Assembly: GCF_030867095.1 (NCBI RefSeq)
Contig: NC_081824.1
Span: 86,448,382 to 86,512,381 of the forward strand
Length of the DNA stretch: 64,000 nt
Source of the DNA: Alligator mississippiensis
Lineage: Eukaryota > Chordata > Crocodylia > Alligatoridae
Direction of reading: 5' to 3'
Shown: positions 35,745 to 47,109 of the stretch, in pieces
Position numbering within the stretch: the stretch's first letter is position 1
Layout: the number at the start of each line of letters is the position of its first letter
Notes under the pieces: model-generated
Seen by the model: only the letters and a program-made list of their open reading frames with translations
Databases searched by the model: none
Told to the model about the DNA's origin: nothing
Made by a program: the position numbers and the translations under genes

Positions 35745-36370
35745 CCCTGGCTCCCGGTAGCTGCTGGAGCCCAGGCTGCTTCCAGCAGGGCTTGCAGCAT
35801 CCCAGCTGCCTGCTGGGAGCAGCCCAGGATCCTGGCTGGCAACAGCTCCCCAGAGCCGGGGCCAGCTGCAGCCGGGAGGCTCCAAACAGCTGTACTGGGC
35901 TCCGGCATCATCTCCACACCGATGCATGCACCTGCATGTCAGAGTGGGTGGTGGGGGAGGGGCCTGAGGCAGTGCAGCCCCGGTCTCTCCCCTGCTCCCG
36001 GCATGGAGATGATGAGCCCGGCGCAGCTGTTTGTACCCAATCCGGGCTCTGGGCAGCTGCAGCAAGCAGCAGGCAGGCTGCAAACAGCTGCGCCAGGCTC
36101 ATCACCTCCGTGCCGGGAGCGGGAGAGAGACTGGGGCTGCGCTGGCTCGGGCCCCTCTCCCACTACCTGCTCTGATGCGTGGGTGCATGCACTGGTGTGA
36201 AGCTGGTGCCGGAGCCCAACACAGCTGTTTGGAGCCTCCCAGCTGCAGCTGGCCCCAGCTCCAGGGAGCTGCTGCCAGCCGGGATCCTGGGCTGCTCCCA
36301 GTAGGCAGCTGGGATGCTGCAAGCCCTGCTGGGAGCAGCCTGGGCTCCGTCACTGGCAACAGCTACCCAG
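35745..36370. repeat. Large imperfect inverted repeat (fold-back)
   Basis: Left arm text GGGCTTGCAGCATCCCAGCT / TCCAAACAGCTGT / GATGCATGCAC reappears as reverse complement on the right (GTGCATGCAC, ACAGCTGTTTGGA, AGCTGGGATGCTGCAAGCCC) in mirror order. The inner pair CGCAGCTGTTTG / CAAACAGCTGCG flanks a short loop near 36055-36075. Confidence 0.85.
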
Positions 36371-38556
36371 AGCTGGGGCTGGCCGTGGCGTGCCACGCTC
36401 GGCACGCATGCCAGGGGTTGCCGACCCCTGTATTAGAGGCATATCTTTAAAAATGAGAAGGAAGACTTGGGAAGGCTCCTCTCTCAGGAAATAAATTAAT
36501 TGTTTAAAACAGGTTTATCTGGTTAGTTTGCAAACTGTTCCTTTTTGTCCAAAATGAATATTTGGAAAGATGATGTTGGTGAGAATGGGGGCAAGAATAT
36601 GAATGACCAGACTTGTATTTTCTTTTCAGGAATACAAGATAGAAGATGAAAGATGCATGGGAATCTGGATGGGAAAAAGGATTTATATGGCAGTAAAAGG
36701 TGGAGATCTGCAGGAGCATGAGACAGGATGAAAACCCAGGCCTCTCTGCTGAGTCATAAGCATTTGAAAAGGTTTGGTAATGTTACTATATTGGTACTCT
36801 CAGAGCAGCAGTGTTGGGGGAGTCTGTGGATGATTTGCCCATTGGCAGGTATCACAACTTCATTTTTCATTTGGCCACATATTGAAGGTTATCTACATTA
36901 ACTTAACAGGTAGAGACTTAAGAATTAGCAAATACATAAATATATGGACTATAAAATGAAAATCTCCAACAAAAAATTACTGGCTTTCCAGGCTGTCAAA
37001 AACCTTCAGTTTGACTTCTGATGCATGTGCATGGGTGCTACGTGTACATGGGAACTACTATACACAGAGTAAACACATACTTCTACCACTGAGTTCCCTC
37101 TTCACAACTTTTATCTTTTTTTCATGCCTCCTGACCTAGAGTTCATCAACAGGTCAGTACAGGAAAAAAGGTAACAACCAGTATGTAACCCTGCCTATTG
37201 CTTAGACACTAGGAACTTTAACCTTAGTTTGGAAACCATGACTAATAAGATGAAGCAAATATTCTCCCAAGAGGCTGAAACCATGTACCAGTTTCAAGCA
37301 CAAATGTGTTGGTAAGCTTTTCTCTATTTTTAAATTGCTTTTTATCCTCATATTGATGTGTGGTTAAAAAGGCACAATATAATTCAGAAATGTAAACTTT
37401 TCAGAAGCTTTTGTTCCATTCAATGGAACTGTGGAATATTTCACTTTTAAGTGAAATCAATTTTCAAAAAACCCTATCCTGGGATAGAGAGATGAAAAAT
37501 ATATACACCTTAGCATTCCAGGGAAAAGATTTGTACCAAAAGCCTCAGACCCTGGGCACTTCATTGATACTCTGTAGTTCATAGTGAACTCTCCTGGTAA
37601 AAGTGTTGCCATAATTAATAGTGGGACTTCTGTTATTCACTGGCCTGACACATCCAGTGAAGAAAAAGCATGCGCGTGCGCACACGCACACAACATTCTG
37701 AAGGTGAATTCTGTGTTTTGCAGCATCTAGAGCAGTTTTAAGTGCTGATAAATGATTATTGTTGTTATACTGACTACTGCTAACAATGACAACGATGATG
37801 ATAAGAATGTGCCAATTTGAGGTTAGGTGCACAATATACCATATTCTCTCACATACAACACCTTTTTTTCTCAAAAAAAACCAGCTGTAATTGCAGCAAA
37901 TACACTAAATACAGGAAATATGGAAAGAATAGTTTCTGCCAGGTATAGGCAAAAGCAAAAGTAATATCTACAGGGAGCAGAATACTGACACTAGGCTCTA
38001 CTCCTTAGCTGCTGCTGCCTGATTAGTTATTACAAGGAAAAAACTTTTTAAAATCCATTCTACCTTTCAAAAACAAGATGTATATTACATTCTAGGGCAT
38101 GTTGTATCTTAGAAAATATAGTATGTAGTTAGATACAGTATTTCAAATGATCCAGCACAAGTCTAGAATTACAAGGTACATTTCTTTGTACAAACTGCAG
38201 GCCTGTTTCAGGTAGTACAGTTACACTCATTTGGATGTGGCCAGTGTGTGGATATATCCAGGGGTCAAAAACATTCACACACAAAATAAATGTAGAACAT
38301 ACATGGGCAGTGTGCACCGCTCAAAACCGGAGCCCAGTTTCCCGGAGCCATGCTGTAGCTGCTGGCCAGGCTCTGCACGGTGGAATCACCTGCTGCAGTC
38401 CTGGGAGGCCCTCAGCCCAGTGCTGGCCCCAACCTCCCCTACCACACCTAGGGTAACTTGCAGCACTGCAAAGCACACACGTGGCACAAGCGTTCCGCAA
38501 GGTCACCAGCTGTCCCCAGGGAATCAAAAACATCCATGCTCCTGTGGATGTGCTAA

Positions 38557-38734
38557 TGGGTGCATCTACACATGCAATTAGGGAGAAAAAATAAATACTT
38601 TATTATTTTGTGCTGGAGTTTATTGCTCCTGAGTGCAGCATGTACACATGGGCCTGGGACCACAGCACACTGAGCCAGAGTGGAGCAGCCCTAGGCTAGC
38701 AGGGGACCTGGGGGAGCACATGTCGATGCACCCA
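38557..38734. mobile_element. Small inverted-end element (TGGGTGCATC ends)
   Basis: Left TGGGTGCATCTACACATGC, right reverse-complemented TGGGTGCATCGACATGTGC. No clear target duplication; AT-rich left half, GC-rich right half. Confidence 0.4.
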
Positions 38735-39009
38735 TTGTGTATGGGAGAAGAGGTAGAGAAGCAATAAAAACTGCTGAAAAAATACTAAATTCTTTTGCTT
38801 ACACTAAAGTGTTGGCTTAATAATTAAAATTATTGTTGCAATGCATTTGGGCATTTCCTAGGTGGTTCCAGTCCCCAACAAAAATACACTGTGATAACTC
38901 AGCAGAAAGCAATTCAAATTGTTTCTAGACAAAGCATTTCACTACATTCCAATTCACTAATAACAAAATGGAAACCAGTAGCTATCAACTATATAATGGA
39001 TTACAGTAC

Positions 39010-39234
39010 CTGGCATATTCGGATAGCTTGGTCCAACACTGTCTTTGTATCAGTAGCATAATCTGGACAAGGTAGCATGGCACGACTAAAATGGGCTTGC
39101 AGCAGTAGATGTGTTTTTGTATGTGAACTGTCAAATGAATAAGGATTGACTTCAAGGGGGAGACGCTTTGCCAGTTCACTGTTCATCTGATCTTCATTGT
39201 GTCTCACTGGAAGGTCTGTGTACTCTTCAGCGTC
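39010..39234 (-). CDS. ASCC3: ASCC3 coding exon (start of C-terminal Sec63 segment)
   Basis: Exactly 75 codons, phase 0. Acceptor TTTTTTTAAG, donor CAG/GTACTG. The peptide begins DAEEYTDLPVRHNEDQMNSE, continues LAKRLPLEVNPYSFDSSHTK and THLLLQAHFSRAMLPCPDYA, and ends TDTKTVLDQAIRICQ. The EY..LPVRHNED motif opens the Sec63 domain of Brr2/ASCC3 helicases; HTK.HLLLQAH and the TD...VLDQA.R..Q helices follow. This is the most upstream exon visible; about 1850 N-terminal residues (both helicase cassettes and the first Sec63 domain) lie outside the window. Confidence 0.94.
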
Positions 39235-39813
39235 CTTAAAAAAAAGGACAAAAAGACAGTTTTATAACAACATAAAATGCAAAATGTAACTGCAAGCAAC
39301 TGGCAGGGTTTTTTCCCCCCTCTTTGACCCATTTAAAACCAAATATGTCAAAATTACTGAACACCTTTGAGTCTCTGGGGTTTTGCTAAAAGCAGCAACT
39401 CTATTCACAATGCTTAAGAATTATTTAGTTTACTCATTTAACAAAATCATGTCTATGTTAAAACATCCAAACAACCGTGAAGTATTTTAAATACTCTTTA
39501 TATAGCTGATTTTTATGCTAGAGCAGAGTAATGCTAATTTTCTATGTACAGAAATAATATGCCTGTTAGTCAAATATAGTATTTCAGATAGGCTAAATGA
39601 CCTCCTTGATGTTTCCTTCCACCCCAAATGGCTCAATGAGTGTTTTTAGAATTATTGCGAGGAGTCAATACTGCACATTTTCATTTCTCAGTGTTTTGCT
39701 TCCTTTTCATATTCAAAGACACTGTGCCCTTGAAATGTTTAAAAGAAATGTTATAAATATTAAATGACCATGGATCAAATGACCGGTATCTAAATAATTA
39801 TTAAAACGGCAAG

Positions 39814-41421
39814 ATTCCTTGCCCTCCATCGAAGCTGACCTCGTGAAGGAACACCTTGACAGGCTGGATACCTTCAAGGCAGTCGGCCCTGATGGGTTAC
39901 ACTCAAGGGTACTCAGGGAGCTGGCGAGCATCATAGCTCAGCCCCTGGCACAGATCTTTGAGAGCTCTTGGTGCTCTGGCGAAGTGCTCGATGATTGGAA
40001 GAGGGCCAATGTTGTGCCTATCTTCAAGAAAGGGAGGAAAGTAGATCTGGCAAACTACAGGCCCATCAGCCTGACCTCTATCCTGGGGAAGGTCTTGGAA
40101 AAGATTATCAAGGAGGCCATCCTTAACAGACTAGTTGAAGGCAATATCCTGAGGGATACCCAGCATGGGTTTATTGAGGGTAGGCCTTGCTTGACCAATT
40201 TCATTTACTTTTATGACTAGGTGACTTATCACCTGGACAATGGGGAAGAGATTGACATTGTATAACTCGACTTGAAAAAGCCTTCGATCTGGTATCCCAT
40301 GATCACCTCTTGGCTAAAGTAGCTAACTGCGGCTTTGACGTCACCATGATCCATTGGCTGGGGAACTGGCTCCGTGGTAGGACCCAGAGGGTGGTGGTCG
40401 ATGGGAGCCAATTGTCTTGGTGTGCTGTGACCAGTGGTGTCCCACAAGGCTCTGTCCTAGGGCCTATACTATTTAACATCTTCATCAATGATGTGGACAT
40501 TGGTGTCAGAAGTGGACTGGTTAAGTTTGCCAATGACACCAAACATTGGGGTAAAGCATCCACACCTGAGGATAGGAGGGTGATCCAGGTGGATCTGGAT
40601 AGATTCATGAAATGGGTGGATGAGAACCTGATGGTGTTCAACACTGAAAAATGCAAGGTTCTCCACCTTGGGAGGAAAAACCTGCAGCATGCTTATAGGC
40701 TCGGTAGTGCTATGCTGGTTAGCACTACAGATGAAAGAGACTTGGGGGTCATGGTTGACCACAAGATGAACATGAGCCTTCAATGTGATGCTGTGGCTAG
40801 TAAAGCGACCAAAACACTGGCTTGCATCCATAGATGCTTCTCAAGCAAATCCCGGGACGTCATTCTCCCCTTGTACTCGGCCTTGGTGAGGTCGCAGCTG
40901 GAGTACTATGTCCAGTTTTGGGCTCCACAATTCAAAAAGGATGTGGAGAAGCTTGAGAAGGTGCAGAGGAGAGCCACGTGCATGATCAGAGGTCAGGAAA
41001 ACAGACCTTATGATGAGAGGCTGAGAGCCATGGGGCTCTTCAGCCTGGAAAAGCGCAGATTCAGGGGTGATCTGGTGGCCACCTATAAGTTTATCGGGGT
41101 GCTCATCAGGATCTGGGGGAACGTCTGTTCACCAGAGCCCCCCAAAGGATGACAAGATCGAATGGTCACAAACTCCACTGTGACCAGTTCAGGCTGGACA
41201 TAAGAAAGAACTTCTTCACTGTCCGAGCCCCCAAGGTTTGGAATAGACTGCTACTGGAGGCGGTTCAAGCACCCACTTTGAACGCCTTCAAGACACATTT
41301 GGATGCTTATCTTGCTGGGATCCTATGATCCCTGCTGACTTCCTGCCCCTGGGGCAGGGGGCTGGACTCGATGATCTTCCAGGGTCCCTTCCAGCCCAAA
41401 TGTCTATGAAATCTATGAAAC
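39814..41421 (+). mobile_element. CR1 LINE, 5'-truncated (RT to 3' end)
   Basis: Begins in the RT domain (LDTFKAVGPDGLHSRVLREL), then NYRPISLTS (~40.06 kb), QHGFIEGRP (~40.16), SGVPQGSVLGPILFN (~40.43), FAND (40526-40537), LVRSQLEYYVQFWAP (~40.89) and the CR1 C-terminal domain to LDAYLAGIL plus TGA (41326-41328). Three frames are used in turn (39819-40220, 40310-41152, 41149-41328) with stops at 40218 and ~40264, so it is a pseudocopy. The 3' end has TCTATGAAATCTATGAAA. Its text differs from the copies at 26, 44 and 63 kb, so it is a separate, probably older CR1 subfamily. Confidence 0.9.
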
Positions 41422-41794
41422 CAACATCTGGAGGAAAACCCAACTGCTTGTGCCTGAAGATGGACCCCTACCCTGGCTTTTTGCAAGAAACAAGTGTTGT
41501 AGAATGCTTTTGGAATGTGCATCTCTGTACCAACAGAAGTTCTGTGTTTTGCTTTGTAAGATTTTGGAGATGAGATCAAGACAGACTTGTCTGGTAGCCA
41601 TGCCAGAGTGGGTGAATCCACCGCTCCTCCTGAGGAGTAAGAATCTAACAGTAGCAGGGCTATTACATCCTCAAAAATACAGTTTTGACCTCCTCTCTCT
41701 GCCCACCTCCATACCCCTCATGCATCAAGCTAATCTACTGTTTGGTATGGGAAGGATTTGCCCCTGAGGACCTCTTAGATGTTCAGGGAAAGAT

Positions 41795-42215
41795 GTGATG
41801 GGATCTGATGCACGATCCACACAATCACACCTCCTGCCATGGCACACGATCAAGCATCTGGTCCAATCACGTCTTATTGCCATTGCAGGGGGTGGCCAAG
41901 ATCACAAACCCAGGCTCCCCCTGTACCAGCTCCCATGGCTGCAAGCCTCATCAGCTTTTGGGGCTTGCAGTAGGAGCAGCATGTGGAAACCTGGCCCCAC
42001 TGGGAGCTTTGTCAGCTGATGAGGCTTGCAGCAGGGCTAGTGCATGCAACCCTGGCCTGCTGTGCTGGGGTTCATGGGGGGGGGGGGGGGAAGAGTGTGG
42101 AATGCTGCCCCTGTTGTGAGCCTCATCAGCTGATGGGCCTCCCAGCCAGGGCAGCATGTGAAACACTGCTCCTCACTGGTTAATCACACCTTAAGTGTTA
42201 CATGTAGATGGAGCC
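41795..42215. repeat. GC-rich relic with a TTAATCACACCTTAAGTG tail
   Basis: GC-rich block with several GCTTGCAG/CATCAGCT words and a G run at 42077-42090. The tail at ~42179-42205 is near-identical to 14600-14630. Ends not defined; probably an unclassified DNA element. Confidence 0.35.
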
Positions 42216-44309
42216 TAAATGTGAAGTAGTGTGATTAAAATAAAACACAATATGCATTATCTTTTTCACTTGTAATCAGTGCAAGTAGACATTTTTTTAT
42301 CCACTGGGTCACTGAACATTTTAGCAGTCTGCAAGGCAATGCCATTAAAGAGGAGAGTGCTTTCTGAACTGTGGATCTAGCAAAGGGATTGTCAAATCAA
42401 AATATCTAGGGTTTAATGTTCCTCTTGAACAATACATTTGACTATGGACTTTAGTCTCCAATCAGACTTCCCAGAAATCCACATAAATTAGATGTTCACA
42501 AAGGTTAGTAATTTTAAATGTGATACAGGAAAAAAATGCTCTTTTGAGTATGCCTTAAGGGAACTTTAATAGCTCAATGTAACAACTGATTTATGTCCTA
42601 ATTCATACTACATTTTTCAACTACTTAGAACAGCTACACAGCTTTTATCAAACAAGCAACAGCACAGTTTCTAATTACATATATGAGAAAAGAAAGCTAC
42701 ATTTAAACACTGTGAATGTACATATAATACTGCAAATGTAGATGGAAGATTCTTTACAATTTAAGAGCATTGAGAAATAAAATCAGTGTGTCATTACTTT
42801 ATTTCATACTCTTAGAACAAATTTCAATTGAAGATTGACTAAAGACAACTGCTGCCTAATCCTTGATGTCTCTGCCAGATCTCTTGTGAAAACTGTGGTC
42901 ATTTATTCTCTGAACCTAAGGTCACAATCTTTTTAAGCCCTATAGAACATTGTATGTTTGCTTCACCCTTATTTAACTCACATCTCCTTCAAAGATATTT
43001 TAAAGAATATTTACCAAGGAGATTTTTTACTTAGTTTTCCCTTGCAATTTAAAGCAGCAAACAGGAGAAGGATCAGCTGAATGGCTCCAGACCAACTGGT
43101 ATTTTTGAAAACACGCTCTCACTAGATCTTCCCCAGCACAACAAGAACACTTATTTTAAACAACTTGCTTACCTAATTTCCTGTTTGTGGTCATTGACTG
43201 TAAGTAAGTGAGGTTCATTTTCTTATCTGCATCATGTAGGTAATTAAAGGAAATTGAGAATGGGTAGTGAAGCTTTTATGCAACTGGGAATGAAGCTGAA
43301 TGCAGGGCACCAAGGTCAGCAGAGTCCATTATATTTTTATGTGAGAGGCCAGTATGTCTGCCCTGTCCTTGTTTGTTTAGTGTAGGCTGGACAGACTACT
43401 AACTGCAAATCTGTTTCTCTGATTTGCCCAGCTGTCCTTGAATAAAGACATCTTCCATTCCAAAATGTTAAATGACAGTGATTGACAACTCTATGATGAA
43501 CTCTGCTTGTAACCCCCTGCTACTGTTTTCAGATTGCACAAGAAAAGACAGAATAAAGAAACATCCTTCATAATCACCTCAAATGGGACCTGCTGTTCAC
43601 TCAATATTTTTCATTTTCATTTCCTTTTTCATTAGGAACTTCAATCTGTTCAGCAAATGCTATAGACTCAACTATCCTAAAGTGTCCTATATATTTTTAT
43701 TACATTGTGTTTGAACACTATATGGGACAAAATGGATTCAGCCGCATATCCATTTCAACATCACTTGAAACAGCAGTGTTATGCCATGAAATTTCTAGTG
43801 TAAATGTTACAATTAGACTAGAAATGATTGCAATGGATTTTCCTTTTTTGCTTGTCTCTGATGTTGCGTTGAAGCAGGACTTTTATATCTTATAACACAT
43901 ATGATACATACCATACGTTATATGTAATATCTATGGGGAAACCATAAACTATTTGGACTGTAACCAGTAGCCAATTACAGGTTTTAACCATGTATTAAAA
44001 CCGTGCATATTTCGTGGCCCCCATGACTCCCAAAACTCCAACTTGGTGGGAATGTTATGAGTTTCTAGGATTCTTCTGCAGTGCCTCCTTCTGGCTGCTA
44101 GAGATTGCAGTGGTAAAATTTTCAGGAAGTTAAGAAGCTTCCGACTCTTCTGTTTTTACTAATCTTCCTGTTGGATTTGCACAAGGTCTGAGACAAGAGG
44201 ATGGTACACAAGGGAGGCTAGGAGACACAGAAATTAAAGACAGCAGCCACTGGATCTTGATATACCTTTCTCTGCTATAAAAAATGAAGACTGAAGGACT
44301 GAAATAGGT

Positions 44310-44563
44310 CCTTACAGAGTGTGATCACATCACCCCTTAACCTTCTCTTTTGTAAGACAAATAGATTGATCTCCTTAATTCTCAGCAGAAGTCAACATTT
44401 TCCAGTCCAGGAATCATTCTTGTGGTTCCTCTTTGAATTCTGTCTAGACTTTTCACATCTTTCTTGAACCATGCATGAGAAATGAACACAGCACTTCAGC
44501 AGTAGTTGGCACAGCTGCTAGATGCTGATACAATATCACCTCTTTACTTCTGTGTAATATTTC
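44310..44563 (-). mobile_element. Ancient CR1/L3-type LINE, antisense, part 1
   Basis: Antisense text such as ATCACCCCTTAACC-like and CACATCTTTCTTGAACCATG corresponds to the ORF2 C-terminal region (reverse of '[20 protein letters not shown]...VQRR'). Heavily diverged. Interrupted at 44563 by a younger sense CR1 and resumed at 45318. Confidence 0.65.
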
Positions 44564-45317
44564 AGGGTACTGCACCTAGGGAGAAAGAACCAGCAGCATA
44601 CCTATAGGCTGGGGAACTCCATTCCCGTCCACACAGAGACAGAAAGGGATCTTGGAGTCATTATTGATTCCAAGATGAACATGGGCCGACAGTGTGAGGA
44701 CACAGTCAGTAAGGCTAACCGCACCTTGTCGTGCATCTACAGATGAATCATGAGCAGGTCCAAGGAGGTAATCCCCCCCCTCTGTGAGACATTGGTCAGG
44801 CCACAGTTGGAGTACTGTGTCCAGTTCTGGGCGCCGCACTTCAGGAGGGATGTGGACAGCATTGAGAGGGTCCAGAGGAGGACCACTCGCATGGTCAAAG
44901 GGCAGCAGGGCAGGCCCTACGAGGAGAAGCTATGGGACCTGAATCTGTTTAGCCTTCACAAGAGAAGGCTGAGGGGAGATCTCGTGGCCATCTATAAATT
45001 TACCAGGGGGGGCCAGTGGGGAATGGGAGAGGCCCTGTTTCCCCGAACACTACCAGGAGTAACTAGGAATAATGGCCACAAGTTGATCGAGAGTAGGTTC
45101 AGGCTAGACATCAGGAAGCACTATTTCACACTCAGGGTGGCTAGGATCTGGAACCAACTTCCAAGGGAAGTGGTGCTTGCTCCTACCCTGGGGGTCTTCA
45201 AAAGGAGGCTAGACAATCACCTTGCCAGGGTCATTTGATCCCAGCATCCTTTTCTGCCCATGGCAGGGGGTCGGACTTGATGATCTGCTCAGGTCCCTTT
45301 TGACCCTATCAACTAAC
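44564..45317 (+). mobile_element. CR1 LINE, 5'-truncated, inserted in an antisense LINE
   Basis: Starts within ORF2 at VLHLGRKNQQHTYRLGNS and runs to LDNHLARVI plus TGA (45236-45238) and a short 3' UTR ending near CTATCAACTAAC. One in-frame stop (TGA, 44744-44746). The hexamer TATTTC flanks it on both sides (44558-44563, 45318-45323), a probable short target duplication. Same subfamily as the 25.9-kb copy (closely similar C-terminal text). Confidence 0.88.
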
Positions 45318-45520
45318 TATTTCCCTTCTTTGTGCATCCAAACATCACTTTAGTTCTTTTGACTGCAATGATTTGCTGCAATCTCATGTTCAACTGATTA
45401 CTCAATCAGGCTCCTACATCTTTATTAGGGTCACTGCTTGCTAGGAACTATGGCCTACATTTTTTGTTCTTCACAATATAGGTTTATACTTGGCTGTACT
45501 GAAAACATGTGATCCAAAAT
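45318..45520 (-). mobile_element. Ancient CR1/L3-type LINE, antisense, part 2
   Basis: Continues part 1 across the inserted CR1: CTTTGTGCATCCAAACATCA ... TCTCATGTTCAACTGATTAC is the antisense of the 'ERDLGVMVDNQLNMS.QCDA' region. The two parts abut when the inserted copy is removed. Confidence 0.65.
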
Positions 45521-45954
45521 CCTATTTTGCATATTAGATGTCTAGGACTTAGTAGCTCCTTGCCCACAAAATATATATCTTGCCCCTAAAGAGAAATCCT
45601 ATTCTACCAAAGGAGGCACACAGCAAACCCATTTTCTCAGTGTATAGCTTTTTTGCTTTCATTATGTTGGATGGGAGAAGTCTCACGTTGCAGTATGTCT
45701 AGGTAGGAGCAGCAATGATTTTAATATAAAGTAAAGCATATTGACCTTTTCCTCAGAAAGTGAGAGAAATTCTGGATTCCATTCAGCCAAACTGAGCTTG
45801 AAACCACTGTCTACCATTTCCCATGAAAGTTCTCTAACTACCAGCCAGGACTGAGAATATTCTCTTTTTTTCTGTTGAAGCTGGACCAGTGGGTGGTAAG
45901 ACATGCCAGAGTCCTGGGACAAGAAGGACAGCAAGGAAGGAGGAGTGCAATTCT

Positions 45955-46110
45955 ATGATTTAGGTTATTGGTTATAGCCGTGTTGGTCTAAGGACCTAGG
46001 CAGACAAAGTTCTTTGGGTAGATGTGATATCTTTTATTAAACCAATTAAATATTGTTTTTGCAAGCATTTGGGCACAAACACCCTTCTTCAGGCATAGGG
46101 AGCTGGGCAT
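45955..46110 (+). repeat. Interspersed reptile repeat, best-preserved copy
   Basis: ATAGCCGTGTTGGTCTAAGG, then CTTTTATTAAACCAATTAAA, then CCCTTCTTCAGGCA. Family common in crocodilian and turtle DNA; class not settled here. Confidence 0.6.
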
Positions 46111-46258
46111 GCTTCCAGGATAAAAGGAGCCATGGGTTGTTCCCCTACTCTCTCATTGCCAAAAGAGCACCATCTCCCCCAAATTGCAGAGCCAAGCTTC
46201 ATATTGCATGCTCAGCTCCAGTACTTGTATCTTTTTGCATCTTTTGAATGGGATAGAC

Positions 46259-46472
46259 CAGGGGTCAGCAACATTTTTGGACAGTCCTGAAAACACCCAT
46301 AACTTCTACTTGTAAGAGGTTGGTGGTGCCAGGGGTGGATGATGGGGGAGCCATGAAGGGCCCAATCCTTGCTGTGGCCATGTAGCCCTGGTCCCTTCTG
46401 TGCCATCCACCCAGAGGCACGTGCACCAAGCAAAATGCCTTCGAGTGCCACACTGGGGATTGCCTACTCCTG
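46259..46472. mobile_element. hAT MITE, 214 bp
   Basis: Ends CAGGGGTCAGCAAC and, reverse-complemented, CAGGAGTAGGCAAT. Flanks GGATAGAC (46251-46258) and GGATAGAT (46473-46480), 7 of 8 identical. Same terminal family as the 35243 element but without minisatellite or fold-back. Confidence 0.8.
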
Positions 46473-46499
46473 GGATAGATGAAGGATGCTCCTGGCCAT

Positions 46500-46600
46500 G
46501 GTTAATCTACAGTCAACTTTCTTGGGCGGTTGTAAATGTGGTGACCTAGAACACAAGTCTCCCAGTTCCTGGTCACGGGCTCTAACCACAAGACTGTTGG
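46500..46600 (-). repeat. tRNA-derived SINE relic, antisense
   Basis: ACAAGTCTCCCAGTTCCTGG ... GGCTCTAACCACAAGACTGT is the reverse of a 'tggttagagc ... gggagac' SINE head. Confidence 0.5.
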
Positions 46601-47109
46601 ACAAAAGATGCATGGGGATTCTTCTCTATTGAGCTACATGCATAACCTCAATTTCAAACCCTCACTCAGTATGGTTTTTCTCTCTCTAAGGAATCAGGGA
46701 CTCGCACAGGATTCATGTATTCCATGGATGGAACTGGAATGCACAGGCAGGAATCTGCTGTTCATATTCAAATGTTGGCTAGAGCCACCTAGATGGCTTT
46801 GCCTGGCATCTGAACATGAGCAATAGCCCATGTCTAGTTGCCCATGAATCTTTTCAGGCCCAATTGAGGTATATTATTTAGTTAACTTAGCAATTCTGTG
46901 GCTGTTTCATGGGGTGCAATAGTATCATATTTGATGACTCCGGTGCCTAAAACCACAGCACATCTTAGAACCAGAATAGGACCTGGCTACATTGGTTTGT
47001 TTGCACCCAAATTACCAAGCAATCAAGTTTACTTCTGTAGAAGTGCCTTTTGTTCTCCAACTTCATTCTCCTAATATTTAATGATATGTTCATTTATTCT
47101 ATTTTTGTA

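Larger units (their letters stand above)
35243..36430. mobile_element. hAT element carrying a minisatellite and a ~600-bp fold-back
   Basis: Ends CAGGGGTAGGCAAC and, reverse-complemented, CAGGGGTCGGCAAC. Flanks CATTAGAG (35235-35242) and TATTAGAG (36431-36438) agree at 7 of 8 bases, an hAT target duplication. Interior: ~43-bp C-rich minisatellite (35378-35715), then an imperfect palindrome whose arms (~35745-36050 and ~36070-36370) are reverse complements over almost their whole length. The long ORFs on the two strands therefore read near-identical peptides (for example LLGAAQDPGWQQLP on both), which shows they are structural by-products, not genes. No transposase. Confidence 0.85.
16307..39009 (-). 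other. ASCC3: ASCC3 intron, 22.7 kb
   Basis: The largest complete intron here. Donor CAG/GTACTG, acceptor TTCGCTTAG. It hosts the near-full-length CR1, several DNA transposons and SINE relics listed separately. Stretches with nothing recognisable: 18.3-19.5, 21.0-22.5, 29.2-31.7, 32.0-34.0, 34.5-35.2 and 36.5-38.5 kb, all AT-rich with unremarkable composition. Confidence 0.85.

Noticed and set aside
35262..36200. 312-codon plus-strand ORF (and mirror ORFs on minus)
   Set aside because: It runs through a C-rich minisatellite and one arm of a palindrome; the opposite strand encodes nearly the same peptide. Structure, not coding.
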